In this document: positions 53,258-62,369 of the stretch, piece by piece | How the letters are laid out: each line of letters opens with the position of its first letter | Position numbering within the stretch: the first letter of the stretch is position 1 | Origin: Prochlorococcus sp. AG-402-A21 | GTDB taxonomy: Bacteria > Cyanobacteriota > Cyanobacteriia > PCC-6307 > Cyanobiaceae | NCBI GenBank assembly: GCA_003279655.1 | Contig: QCHI01000007.1 | Coordinates: 1-64,000 of the forward strand | DNA length: 64,000 bases | Direction of reading: 5' to 3' | The notes under the pieces: model-generated | What the model saw: only the letters and a program-made list of their open reading frames with translations | Databases searched by the model: none | Told to the model about the DNA's origin: nothing | Program-made: the position numbers and the translations under genes

Positions 53258-54679
53258 TTAGGCGTCATAGTACATAGTGAATTCGTGAGGATGAGGTCTT
53301 TGTCTTAGCTGTTGAACTTCTTCGTATTTAAGATCTATCCAGTTGTCAATGAAGTCGTCGGTAAAAACGCCTCCCTCAGTTAAATATTTGTTGTCACTTT
53401 TTAATGCCTCTAATGCATCGTTCAATGAGGAAGGAACAGTGTCTATTTTTGATAATTCCTCTGAAGGAAGCTCAAACAGGTCAACATCAACTCCATCCCC
53501 AGGATCAATTTGATTTTTGATGCCATCAATACCTGCCATCATCATTGCTGAAAAAGCAATGTATGGGTTAGCTAATGCATCACCTGATCGGAATTCAAGT
53601 CTTTTCGCTTTTGGACTTGGTCCAGTTAAAGGAATTCTTACAGCAGCAGATCTATTACCCTGAGAATAAACTAAATTAACTGGTGCCTCGAATCCTGGAA
53701 CTAATCTTTTGTAACTGTTGGTAGTTGGATTTGTAAATGCTAGGAAAGAAGGCGCATGCTTCAGGATTCCACCTATGTACCATTTAGCTGTTTGAGATAG
53801 ATTTGCATACGTGCCTTCGCCATAAAATAAAGGCTGCCCACTTTTCCACAAACTTTGGTGAACATGCATCCCTGTGCCATTGTCATTGAAGACTGGTTTA
53901 GGCATAAACGTTGCAGTTTTACCATACTTTTTGGCTACATTCCTGACTATGTATTTGTAAATCATTACATTGTCTGCTGCGTTGATTAGGGGCGCAAATT
54001 TCATCCCCAATTCATGTTGGCCTGCTCCTGCTACTTCATGATGATGTTTCTCAATTGGAATTCCCAATTCACCCATTAGTAGAAGCATCTCAGACCTCAT
54101 GTCTTGAGCTGTGTCATTAGGGGAGACAGGAAAATATCCTTCTTTTAGTTGAATTTTGTAACCAAGGTTTCCTCCTTCTTCTACTCTTCCTGTATTCCAA
54201 GGGGCTTCTATGGTGTCTACGCTGTAAAAACTCCCACCTTCCCCTGAGTTATATCTGACATCATCAAAAATAAAGAATTCAGGTTCAGGACCAAAGAATG
54301 CTGCATCTGCGACGCTCGTGCTTCCTAAATAATCCAATGCCTTTTGTGCCAATGCTCTTGGACATCTGGCATATGGCTCTCCACTTCTTGGCTCTTGAAT
54401 TGAACAAATCAAACTAAGAGTTTTATGATGATAAAAAGGGTCTATCCAACTTGTTGATGGATCTGGAACCATCGCCATATCAGATTCGTTTATTGCTTTC
54501 CAACCGCGAATGGAAGAGCCATCAAAAGCAAGTCCTTCAGAGAAAGAGCTTTCTTCAATGAGATCTGAAGCTACAGTTAAATGTTGCCACTTACCATGAA
54601 GGTCAGCGAATTTTAGATCTATTAGTTCAATGCCCTCATCCTTGATTTGACGAAGAACATCTTGAGAGGTCTTGCTCAT
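53258..54679 (-). CDS. glnA: Glutamine synthetase, type I
   Basis: 473 aa from ATG 54679; an in-frame codon seven residues upstream is less likely since [20 protein letters not shown] is the usual start. [35 protein letters not shown] and [16 protein letters not shown] are the metal and ATP regions. The DLFELPSEE segment replaces the enterobacterial adenylylation loop, consistent with cyanobacteria using protein inactivators instead. It makes glutamine from glutamate and ammonia. No clear GTA-N8-TAC NtcA site is seen in the 225 bases upstream. Confidence 0.97.
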   Translation of the reverse strand: MSKTSQDVLRQIKDEGIELIDLKFADLHGKWQHLTVASDLIEESSFSEGLAFDGSSIRGWKAINESDMAMVPDPSTSWIDPFYHHKTLSLICSIQEPRSGEPYARCPRALAQKALDYLGSTSVADAAFFGPEPEFFIFDDVRYNSGEGGSFYSVDTIEAPWNTGRVEEGGNLGYKIQLKEGYFPVSPNDTAQDMRSEMLLLMGELGIPIEKHHHEVAGAGQHELGMKFAPLINAADNVMIYKYIVRNVAKKYGKTATFMPKPVFNDNGTGMHVHQSLWKSGQPLFYGEGTYANLSQTAKWYIGGILKHAPSFLAFTNPTTNSYKRLVPGFEAPVNLVYSQGNRSAAVRIPLTGPSPKAKRLEFRSGDALANPYIAFSAMMMAGIDGIKNQIDPGDGVDVDLFELPSEELSKIDTVPSSLNDALEALKSDNKYLTEGGVFTDDFIDNWIDLKYEEVQQLRQRPHPHEFTMYYDA

Positions 54680-54904
54680 GATGAATTTGATTTGCAGCAA
54701 AGTTACTTAATTATGAACGTAATAAGCGTTTGCATCTCTTTTTGTATCGACAAGCACTTTTTTTAGACTTTAAAGAGAAAACTTTGATTATTTTTTGTCT
54801 TATTCGCGAAATCTAGCTAATTCCTATTGCAATCCCTAATAAAAACACCCCGACTTTGCCTATTGCCTTTTAGGCTCGGAAGATAAATAAACCGATCTGT
54901 TTTC

Positions 54905-56065
54905 TTGGCCACTCAAATTCTTCCTTCTGTTGATAATCAACATCGTAAAGATTTTGGTCCAACTGTTTCTCCTGAAAGGTTATTGCTTGGGCCAGGACCA
55001 TCAAATGCAGATCCTGATGTTTTGAAAGCGCTATCTCAGCCTCCTATCGGTCATTTGGATCCTTTTTATGTGGAGTTGATGAGTGAGGTTCAAGAGTTAC
55101 TTAGATATGCTTGGCAAACTAGCAATCGATTAACACTTCCAATGAGTGGTACAGGAAGTGCTGCAATGGAGGCAACTTTAGCAAATGTTGTTGAGCCAGA
55201 AGATACGGTTTTGGTTGCTATCAAAGGATATTTTGGACATCGACTTGCAGATATGGCAGGAAGATATAAAGCAAATGTTCAAACCATTCAGAAAGATTGG
55301 GGAAATGCTTTCTCTCTTGAGGAGATAGAAGATGCACTTAAAAAATATAATCCAGCTGTATTAGCAATTGTTCATGCCGAAACCTCAACAGGTGTTTGTC
55401 AACCTATGAATGGAATTGGTGATCTGTGTAGAAAATATAATTGTTTACTTCTTGTCGACACCGTGACTTCTTTGGGAGGCGTTCCTCTTTATTTAGATGA
55501 GTGGAAAATTGACTTGGCTTATAGTTGCAGTCAAAAAGGACTAAGTTGTCCTCCTGGATTAGGTCCTTTCTCAATGAATGAGCGAGCTGAAAATAAAATG
55601 ACTAGTAGAAAAGATAAAGTTCCTAACTGGTATCTAGACGTCTCTTTGCTAAATAAATATTGGGGTAGTGATCGTGTTTATCATCATACTGCCCCTGTAA
55701 ATATGAATTTTGGTATTCGAGAAGCACTTAGATTGTTAGCAGAAGAAGGATTGGAAGTTTCATGGGATAGACACAGAAACAATGCCAAATCACTTTGGAA
55801 TTCGTTAGAAAATATTGGTTTAGAATTACATGTTAAAGAAGAATTACGCTTACCTACACTAACAACAGTCAAAATACCTGAGGGTGTTGATGGTAAGGAA
55901 TTTACTAAGCATTTACTAAATAATTTTGGTGTAGAGATTGGAGGTGGTCTTGGTGATTTAGCTGGAAAAGTATGGAGAATTGGTTTAATGGGATATAACT
56001 CAACCTCTACAAATGTAGATAAGATAATAAATATTTTTGAAACTGAACTACCTAAGTTTCGATAA
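54905..56065 (+). CDS. Alanine-glyoxylate/serine aminotransferase, class V
   Basis: 386 aa from TTG 54905. LLLGPGPSNADPDVLKAL, SGTGSAAMEATLANVVEP, VDTVTSLGG and the PLP Lys in YSCSQKGLSCPPGLG identify the purine-catabolism/photorespiration-type aminotransferases. A role in glyoxylate detoxification after oxygenation by Rubisco is inferred. Overlaps the end of tadA by 18 bases. Confidence 0.92.
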   Translation: MATQILPSVDNQHRKDFGPTVSPERLLLGPGPSNADPDVLKALSQPPIGHLDPFYVELMSEVQELLRYAWQTSNRLTLPMSGTGSAAMEATLANVVEPEDTVLVAIKGYFGHRLADMAGRYKANVQTIQKDWGNAFSLEEIEDALKKYNPAVLAIVHAETSTGVCQPMNGIGDLCRKYNCLLLVDTVTSLGGVPLYLDEWKIDLAYSCSQKGLSCPPGLGPFSMNERAENKMTSRKDKVPNWYLDVSLLNKYWGSDRVYHHTAPVNMNFGIREALRLLAEEGLEVSWDRHRNNAKSLWNSLENIGLELHVKEELRLPTLTTVKIPEGVDGKEFTKHLLNNFGVEIGGGLGDLAGKVWRIGLMGYNSTSTNVDKIINIFETELPKFR

Positions 56066-56587
56066 TAAATTTTTTCTAGATAAAAATCTTTTATCTTTAA
56101 ACCAATCTACGATTATCTTTTTGGATTCTTCTTCCATAACACCTCTTTCAATAATCATATTGTGATGAGCACTTTTATGTTCCGCAAGATTAATAGTTCC
56201 ACCTAGAGCGCCTCTCTTTGGGTCTTCAGATCCATAGATAATCTTCCCCATCCTTGCTTGTATTAAAGCGCCAGCGCACATTGGACATGGCTCTAGATTT
56301 ACTATCAGGGTACAGTCATTAAATCTCCAATCATTATTTATCCAAGAAGCTTGTCTTAGCGCTACCAACTCAGCATGACCTAATGGATCTTTCATTGCCT
56401 CCCTCCTATTCCCTCCATATCCGATACATCTCCCTTTTATGTCGAGAATAAGTGCAGCAATAGGAACTTCCCCTCTTTCTCCCACAAGTTTTGCCTTGGT
56501 TAGCAATCTTGCCATCCACATTATTTTTTCTTTCTGACTCAGTGCGATTGGGTTTGACAATTTTTTAGGTGTTTGGAGAATTATCAA
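56048..56587 (-). CDS. tadA: tRNA-specific adenosine deaminase
   Basis: 179 aa if started at TTG 56587; ATG 56521 (IMWMARLLTKAK region) is also possible and would give the usual ~157 aa. GEVPIAALI, HAELVALRQAS (zinc His and proton-shuttle Glu) and PCPMCAGALIQARMG (zinc Cys pair) are complete. It converts A34 to inosine in tRNA-Arg(ACG). Confidence 0.93.
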   Translation of the reverse strand: MIILQTPKKLSNPIALSQKEKIMWMARLLTKAKLVGERGEVPIAALILDIKGRCIGYGGNRREAMKDPLGHAELVALRQASWINNDWRFNDCTLIVNLEPCPMCAGALIQARMGKIIYGSEDPKRGALGGTINLAEHKSAHHNMIIERGVMEEESKKIIVDWFKDKRFLSRKNLLSKLR

Positions 56588-56668
56588 ATAAAGTGGTTAT
56601 CTAGAGATTAATCATTTTTTTTTATTTGAACTTGATCATTCAATACTACAAATAGAGACTTATTTTCT

Positions 56669-58039
56669 TTGGACCCTTTCGCATCGCCTCACAATTTAGA
56701 TAGAGAACTGCATTCTTTACTTGCTCTAGCCTCAAGTAATCTTTGTGATTGGTTTGCCGAATCAGATAGTCATAATCCAATTCCTGATTCGTTTGAATTG
56801 CCAGAGGTCTATCCAGCAAAAAAAGGTATTTCTAATAAAGTTTTATTGAGCGAGCTTCAATTATTAATGAATGGTTCCTACCGACCATCTCATCCAGGAT
56901 CTCTTGCTCACTTGGATCCACCTCCTCTATCAGCTTCAATTGTAGGAGAGCTGATTTGTGCAGGTTTAAATAACAATCTTTTAGCTGATGAATTATCCCC
57001 TAGTTTGTCATCCTTGGAAAGAAACCTATGTAAATGGTTTTGTCGGAAGATGGGTCTTGGCGATTTATCTGGAGGTGTTGCAGCTAGCGGGGGAAGTTTA
57101 AGTAATTTAATGGCTTTAGTAATGGCAAGAAATTTTGCCGGTCTAGGAAGTGATCCTAGTGCTGTTTTTTTTGCAAGTGATGATTGTCATGTCTCTTTTA
57201 CAAAAGCTTTAAGGATTATGGGACTTAAACAAGAATCTTTGCAAAAAATCCCTACTGACGATAAAGGTAAATTAGATATTTCTTCCTTGTCTTCAAATTT
57301 AAAAAAAATAAAATCTCAGGGTAAAAAATGTTTTGCTGTCGTAGCTACAGCAGGAACTACTGTAAGAGGAGCTATTGATCCACTCTCAGAAATCTCTCGA
57401 ATTTGCAAAAAAGAGAAAGTTTGGCTTCATGTTGATGGTGCAATTGGTGGAATTTATGGACTATCAACAAAAACTTCAGAAATTGTTCAAGGCTTAGGTT
57501 CGGCAGATTCAATAACCGTTAATCCACAGAAATTATTGGGTATCGCAAAAACTTCCTCTTTATTACTTGTTGCTAATAAAAATCACCTTTCTTCTACCTT
57601 CTCCACTGGATTACCTTATGCCGAACCAATTACAGGAAGTGACTTTCATGGAGGAGAACTTGGAATTCAAGGTACTAGATCAGCCGAGGCATTAAAATTG
57701 TGGATTGGTTTGAGACAATTAGGTGAGGAAGGTATTGAAAAAATACTTTTGGATTCTATTAAAAGAAGATGTTATTTAGAATCAATAATTGATTCATCAA
57801 AATTTAAAATAATATCAGGACCTCTTCATCTTTTAGCTTTAACGCCGATAAATTATACTTCTTCTCAAGCCTCCGATTGGTCTATAAAAACGAGAAACTT
57901 TTTATTAGTCAATCAGTTTATGCTCTCAAGACCAATGTATGGAGATAGATATTATTTAAAAGCTGTTATGGGCAACCCTAATACTAAATTTGAGGATTTA
58001 AAACTTTTAGCTAATCTTATTAACAATTCAATTATTTGA
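56669..58039 (+). CDS. Group II PLP-dependent decarboxylase
   Basis: 456 aa from TTG 56669. NGSYRPSHPGSLAHLDPPPL, AASGGSLSNLMALVMARN, WLHVDGAIGG and SITVNPQKLLGIAK (with the Schiff-base Lys) follow the glutamate/diaminobutyrate/aromatic decarboxylase fold. The usual D-x-HKW at the Lys is NPQK, a variant. Substrate uncertain: aspartate, diaminobutyrate or another amino acid. Confidence 0.85.
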   Translation: MDPFASPHNLDRELHSLLALASSNLCDWFAESDSHNPIPDSFELPEVYPAKKGISNKVLLSELQLLMNGSYRPSHPGSLAHLDPPPLSASIVGELICAGLNNNLLADELSPSLSSLERNLCKWFCRKMGLGDLSGGVAASGGSLSNLMALVMARNFAGLGSDPSAVFFASDDCHVSFTKALRIMGLKQESLQKIPTDDKGKLDISSLSSNLKKIKSQGKKCFAVVATAGTTVRGAIDPLSEISRICKKEKVWLHVDGAIGGIYGLSTKTSEIVQGLGSADSITVNPQKLLGIAKTSSLLLVANKNHLSSTFSTGLPYAEPITGSDFHGGELGIQGTRSAEALKLWIGLRQLGEEGIEKILLDSIKRRCYLESIIDSSKFKIISGPLHLLALTPINYTSSQASDWSIKTRNFLLVNQFMLSRPMYGDRYYLKAVMGNPNTKFEDLKLLANLINNSII

Positions 58040-58046
58040 TTTAAAA

Positions 58047-58211
58047 ATGAATAAGGATTTTTTTAATAAAAAAAATATATTAGCTTTTATAACAGCTTCA
58101 ATATCAATTTTGATTGGTTTAATTTATTTGGCATTGGTTTTTATTTTAGATTTTAGAGGTCCGATGAGCCCTCCACCCTCGGAGGCCTTGATCTCGGCGG
58201 TAGCTTTTTAA
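58047..58211 (+). CDS. Small membrane protein, 54 aa, overlapping the GTPase 3' end
   Basis: ATG 58047, 7 bases after the decarboxylase stop. MNKDFFNKKNILAFITASIS begins a membrane helix (to about residue 35) followed by VFILDFRGPMSPPPSEALIS. The proline-rich FRGPMSPPP segment is not expected by chance, so the gene is likely real. Its last 59 bases overlap antisense the end of the DUF697 GTPase gene. Not recognised. Confidence 0.5.
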   Translation: MNKDFFNKKNILAFITASISILIGLIYLALVFILDFRGPMSPPPSEALISAVAF

Positions 58212-59706
58212 ATTTCTTTTCAACTAAAGGATCAATCACTCTCTCATAAGCTCTTCGAATAAAGCTTTTAAAAAACTCATCTCTTTTATTTAAGTTGTAA
58301 TGATATTCAACAACTTCTTGGATTCCACCATCTCCCCAATTTTGGTCTTGTTGAAAATAAGTTATAAAACTTGCTCCTGCAATTCTAGTAAGCCAGGCTA
58401 CACTTACACCTTGAATTACTTTGCTCACAACTAATGTTGGAAGTGACAGACTTAATGTTGTGCTTATTAGTGAAACCCCACCTTGGACTAAACCCATAGT
58501 TACAAGTGTTTTTCCTACCGAAATTGCTAAATTCTTAGCTCTCTCTTTTGTTATTTCAACATCATAGATCTTTGCTATTTCAATTACCATTTGTGCATTC
58601 ACAGCCGCAGCAGCGATCATATCGATTATTGGTAATGGTGTTAGTATTAATGCTCCGCTACTGAGCCAACCATACTTGTCAACACATTTTTTCGCCGATA
58701 TACTTCTTTGCTTAACTAATAATTTCTTGCCTTCTTTCCCTAGATTGCTGCATTGCAGCAATATATTATCTGCGATAAGCTCTTCACCTTCTTCATGTAA
58801 TATATTTGCTAATCTTCTAATTAAACTATTTATTTCAGGCTCTGGTTGATAAGGCTTACCGCCAGGGATTGCAATTGTCTGAGGAGAAGCGGATGTACAA
58901 ATAATATCTTTGGATTCAATAAAATCACAACATCTGGAATTGAGTATTTGAATTAATCTTTTTTCTTCATTTTCGCCTCGTAAATCTATCTTATTAAGAA
59001 CAAGTATAATTCTTTTTCCTAATTTAGATAAACTTCTTATCGTTTTTGTTTCGTCAGAACGTAAATCACTCTCGATTACCACCAACATTAAATCAGATTT
59101 ACGTGCCTCTAACAACGCATTTTTTTCTCTGTCTCTACCTTCTCTTCCTGCTTCTAATATTCCTGGTGTATCAATAATTTTTATTCCTCTCTGAAGTCCT
59201 TTAAGTTTTAGCCTGTAGCTTTCTTTTGCTTTTGTTGAGCCCATTTCAGGACTAACTTTACCTACTATTCTTTTTAGAAGAGCTCTTATTAGTGAAGTTT
59301 TACCGCTAGATCCAATTCCAAAAACCACTAAAATAATATCGCCTCTATCTAACTCTAATGAAACCCTATTCTTTTCATCCTGTAGGGCTTTAGCCTTGAC
59401 TTTATCATTAATTAATTTGATCAACTGATCAATACTTTTTAATGATTCTCCTGCAGCTTCTTTCTTACTTAATAATGATAAGTCTAATGATTTTTTCTCG
59501 CTTGTGATTTTGAATATTGACTTTATAATCTTTTGAAACCGATCTACTCTCTTGTAATAACTTAAACTACCTATTATTATCAGTGTAATTAATATGGCAG
59601 GAATATTGATTAGTCTAATAATTGCTCCAACCAGACCTACAAGAATCAAGCTTATAAAAATTATTAATAAATAGAATACTATTTTTTTTGAATTATAGAT
59701 TTTCAT
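58153..59706 (-). CDS. DUF697 membrane-associated GTPase
   Basis: 517 aa. Two N-terminal membrane helices (about residues 7-50) precede a GTPase domain: VFGIGSSGKTSLIRAL (P-loop with S in place of K-preceding G), KIIDTPGILEAGREG (G3) and LVLNKIDLRGE (G4). The DUF697 domain follows with LTPLPIIDMIAAAAVNAQMV and later hydrophobic stretches. Function unknown; possible membrane remodelling or envelope stress role. Ends inside the antisense small ORF. Confidence 0.88.
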   Translation of the reverse strand: MKIYNSKKIVFYLLIIFISLILVGLVGAIIRLINIPAILITLIIIGSLSYYKRVDRFQKIIKSIFKITSEKKSLDLSLLSKKEAAGESLKSIDQLIKLINDKVKAKALQDEKNRVSLELDRGDIILVVFGIGSSGKTSLIRALLKRIVGKVSPEMGSTKAKESYRLKLKGLQRGIKIIDTPGILEAGREGRDREKNALLEARKSDLMLVVIESDLRSDETKTIRSLSKLGKRIILVLNKIDLRGENEEKRLIQILNSRCCDFIESKDIICTSASPQTIAIPGGKPYQPEPEINSLIRRLANILHEEGEELIADNILLQCSNLGKEGKKLLVKQRSISAKKCVDKYGWLSSGALILTPLPIIDMIAAAAVNAQMVIEIAKIYDVEITKERAKNLAISVGKTLVTMGLVQGGVSLISTTLSLSLPTLVVSKVIQGVSVAWLTRIAGASFITYFQQDQNWGDGGIQEVVEYHYNLNKRDEFFKSFIRRAYERVIDPLVEKKFKKLPPRSRPPRVEGSSDL

Positions 59707-59724
59707 TTTATAAATGGCCTTTGT

Positions 59725-60207
59725 TTAATACTTCAATCTTGACTTATCTTTGGTTCTAGCTATATCAATTATAAAACATATCATAGCAATATTTATTGAT
59801 ATATCTGCTACATTGAAAATTGGAAAATTAATTGGTACCAGCTCTAAAAAATCAAGTACATAGCCTTTGAAAAACCTATCAATTCCATTTCCTAAAGTAC
59901 CACCTAAAAGATATGAAAGTCCAATTAAATTCCAAAATGATCTTGGCGGGGACTTTATTATAATGATTATTAATAAAAATGAGGTTAAAACACTTATAAA
60001 AGTAAGGAGGTTTGTAGAATTGCTAAAAAGACTAAATGCAGCCCCTTCGTTTTTTACTAGAGTAAAGTTTAAGAATTTAGGGATAATATTTATAGATTTT
60101 TCAAAACCTAATGTATTTAATACTAGAAACTTACTTATTTGATCTAATAAAATAATAAAAAAAGAGTAAATTAGTATTTTCATGCTTTTATTCTTAAATT
60201 TATTCAT
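59725..60207 (-). CDS. lspA: Lipoprotein signal peptidase (SPase II)
   Basis: 160 aa from ATG 60207, which overlaps the bioY stop (ATGA); the longer frame to 60261 is unlikely. Four membrane helices. Catalytic Asp residues are in GTLGNGIDRFFKGYVLDFLE and FNVADISIN. It cleaves prolipoprotein signal peptides. Translationally coupled to bioY. Confidence 0.95.
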   Translation of the reverse strand: MNKFKNKSMKILIYSFFIILLDQISKFLVLNTLGFEKSINIIPKFLNFTLVKNEGAAFSLFSNSTNLLTFISVLTSFLLIIIIIKSPPRSFWNLIGLSYLLGGTLGNGIDRFFKGYVLDFLELVPINFPIFNVADISINIAMICFIIDIARTKDKSRLKY

Positions 60208-60776
60208 TTTTCTATTAATATACTTTTTAATAATATTGAGACAAGACTTATGGATATGCATAGTAATAATTGGCTTGGAAAAGGTATAAATGTATTTATC
60301 AATATAAGATCAGATAAACTATCTACCGAGTTACCAAAGAAATTACCTAAGATTAGATAAATAATACCTATAATATGTACAATACATAATGATAATGCGG
60401 TATAAAATGAATAATTAATTAAATTGGCATTTGAATTTTGTTTGGCTAAAAAACCACATGTCCAAGCAGCCGGAATAAATCCTAATAAGTAGCCAAATTC
60501 ATGAGTTAAAATATAACCAACACTGCCTCCTCCATGGAAAACAGGTAAATAGAATAAACCTATAATCAAATAAGAAATTGAAGAAATTGTTCCTATTTGT
60601 GGTCCGCAAAGCAATGAAGTCAAAAGAACCCCATGGATTTGCCAATTGCTATGAAGTGAAATAACTGAGAAAGATAGGTCTTCTTGTGGGAAAATTATAG
60701 ATGATGGTGTCATTGCGCAGATTATGATTAACATTACGCCTGTTATGGCTTTTATACCGCTAGTAAATCTGTGCAA
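60204..60776 (-). CDS. bioY: Biotin transporter S component BioY
   Basis: 190 aa from TTG 60776, about six membrane helices. SLLCGPQIGTISSISYLIIG, FHGGGSVGYILTHEFGYLLG and FIPAAWTCGFLA carry the substrate-site pattern of BioY. It imports biotin, alone or with an ECF ATPase module; no EcfT/EcfA genes are adjacent, but an ECF-like ATPase lies at 15178-15804. Overlaps lspA. Confidence 0.9.
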   Translation of the reverse strand: MHRFTSGIKAITGVMLIIICAMTPSSIIFPQEDLSFSVISLHSNWQIHGVLLTSLLCGPQIGTISSISYLIIGLFYLPVFHGGGSVGYILTHEFGYLLGFIPAAWTCGFLAKQNSNANLINYSFYTALSLCIVHIIGIIYLILGNFFGNSVDSLSDLILINTFIPFPSQLLLCISISLVSILLKSILIEK

Positions 60777-60879
60777 TGAAATTAGTTAGCAGGTCTATAT
60801 ATTATTATTTACAAATTGATTGATCTGTCAATAAGATCGTCTACAACTATTTAACTACTCTTAATTCTATTTTTTCATC

Positions 60880-61101
60880 ATGAAATTTTCAGTTGGAGAA
60901 AAAGTATCCCTACAAGTTCCTTTGCCATATTTGAAGACAGCTGATCCCATTTCAATGTTAAGACCACCAGATTTAGTATCTCTTGATGAGATTGGCGTAA
61001 TTATTGGATTAAGACCCAATAATCTATTAGAAGTCAAATTTAGAAGAGGTAATTTCTTAATTCCATCTGAAAGAATTAAAGTTTTGGATAAAGACAACTG
61101 A
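60880..61101 (+). CDS. SipA-like / DUF3148 protein
   Basis: 73 aa. VGEKVSLQVPLPYLKTADPI, SMLRPPDLVSLDEIGVIIGL and VKFRRGNFLIPSERI match DUF3148, an SH3-like barrel family. Synechocystis and Synechococcus members (SipA) bind and stimulate the NblS/Hik33 light-stress kinase; other annotations link it to NDH assembly. Convergent with the M16 peptidase genes. Confidence 0.82.
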   Translation: MKFSVGEKVSLQVPLPYLKTADPISMLRPPDLVSLDEIGVIIGLRPNNLLEVKFRRGNFLIPSERIKVLDKDN

Positions 61102-61119
61102 TAATTTAAAGAGTTTTAA

Positions 61120-62367
61120 TTAGATTTTCCATTCTCTACTTATAGTTCTAATAATTTCTTTGTTGCTACAAATACTTAGAAACGGGTTCTTTAAATATTT
61201 ATTTGCAGCATCCTTGATTTCTTTACTTGTTATGCTTTCGAGTCTTAATAGAATTTCTTTATCGTGATCCTTATTGAGTCCAATTCCTAAGAGATGAGCT
61301 TTATGCTCAGCTCTTTGACTAATACTTTGCAAAGAATGTGCCATTTGACCTCGATATTTTTTCTTTGTTAAATCTAATTCCTCTGCAGACATTTCACTAT
61401 CAATAATCCCCCCCCAACATTCCCTTAGTAATTGAAGAGTAAGGATTGCTTTCTCTTCAGTTGTGGAAGCGTGCATAATAAATGGTGTTTGATTCTCTCT
61501 AATAGGATGATAAACTCCTGCTTCATAAACTACTCCATACTTCTCCCTGAGAACCTTAAATAATAAACTTGACATTCCATAACCTAAGTAACATGATAAT
61601 AACCTAAGTAAAATATCAGATTTATTATCATATCTAGTTGTAGCTTTACCTAATAGCAGAATGACTTGTTTTGTATTTATTGATCTTGAGTAAAGACTAG
61701 TTTTTGGTTCGTTATTTATTTCGATTTTATTCTTTTTTTTTGATGCTTTATTTTGATAATTATATGGTTCACTAATCCCCTTAAATGCAATTGAATTTTC
61801 TATATAATTTTCAATGTTAATTGGTAATTTCCCTGAAATTACTAAGTTCTTTTTTCTATAAATTAATGAGCTTGCAAATGGCAATATATCTTCTTTATTG
61901 ATTTTATTTATAGCATCTATTGATCCTAGTGGATCATGTCCATATGGTCCATCACCGTATACCATTTTTCTCCAGCCATCAAAAGCTAGTTGATATGTAC
62001 TCTCTTTTTGTCTTTTAATGGCTTTGATCGTTAAATCTTTTTCTAATTCAATCTGATCTAATTGAAGTATAGGTTTTGTAATCATCCAACCAATCAAAGG
62101 AAGAAGTTTATAAGCATCACTTTCTACACATTTAAGACTTATTAGAAGACCATCTTCATATGTATCACAGTTTAAATTTGCTCCAGAGTTTTCTACGATT
62201 TCAGAAATTTGGCTATTATTGTATGGTCCACAACCTCTAAGCATTGTTGAGCTTAAAAGTTGATGGATTCCTTTTTTATCTTTTGGATCGTTTCTACTAC
62301 CTTCTTCTATCCATAATTTTGCCGACATTATATTTTTGTTATTAATATTGTCTAGAAATATGTTCAT
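61120..62367 (-). CDS. M16 peptidase-like subunit, non-catalytic
   Basis: 415 aa. It aligns with the M16 fold (LWIEEGSRNDPKDKKGIHQL, LLRLLSCYLGYGMSSLLFKV) but the zinc motif HxxEH is replaced by HQLLSS. The R/Y substrate-binding region (LREKYGVVYEAGVYHPI) is kept. Such subunits pair with an active M16 partner; the upstream gene ends two bases before this ATG, which fits translational coupling. Confidence 0.85.
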   Translation of the reverse strand: MNIFLDNINNKNIMSAKLWIEEGSRNDPKDKKGIHQLLSSTMLRGCGPYNNSQISEIVENSGANLNCDTYEDGLLISLKCVESDAYKLLPLIGWMITKPILQLDQIELEKDLTIKAIKRQKESTYQLAFDGWRKMVYGDGPYGHDPLGSIDAINKINKEDILPFASSLIYRKKNLVISGKLPINIENYIENSIAFKGISEPYNYQNKASKKKNKIEINNEPKTSLYSRSINTKQVILLLGKATTRYDNKSDILLRLLSCYLGYGMSSLLFKVLREKYGVVYEAGVYHPIRENQTPFIMHASTTEEKAILTLQLLRECWGGIIDSEMSAEELDLTKKKYRGQMAHSLQSISQRAEHKAHLLGIGLNKDHDKEILLRLESITSKEIKDAANKYLKNPFLSICSNKEIIRTISREWKI

Positions 62368-62369
62368 AT

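Noticed and set aside
54680..54904. NtcA site (GTA-N8-TAC) upstream of glnA
   Set aside because: Looked for on both strands; only partial half sites, none with the right spacing.
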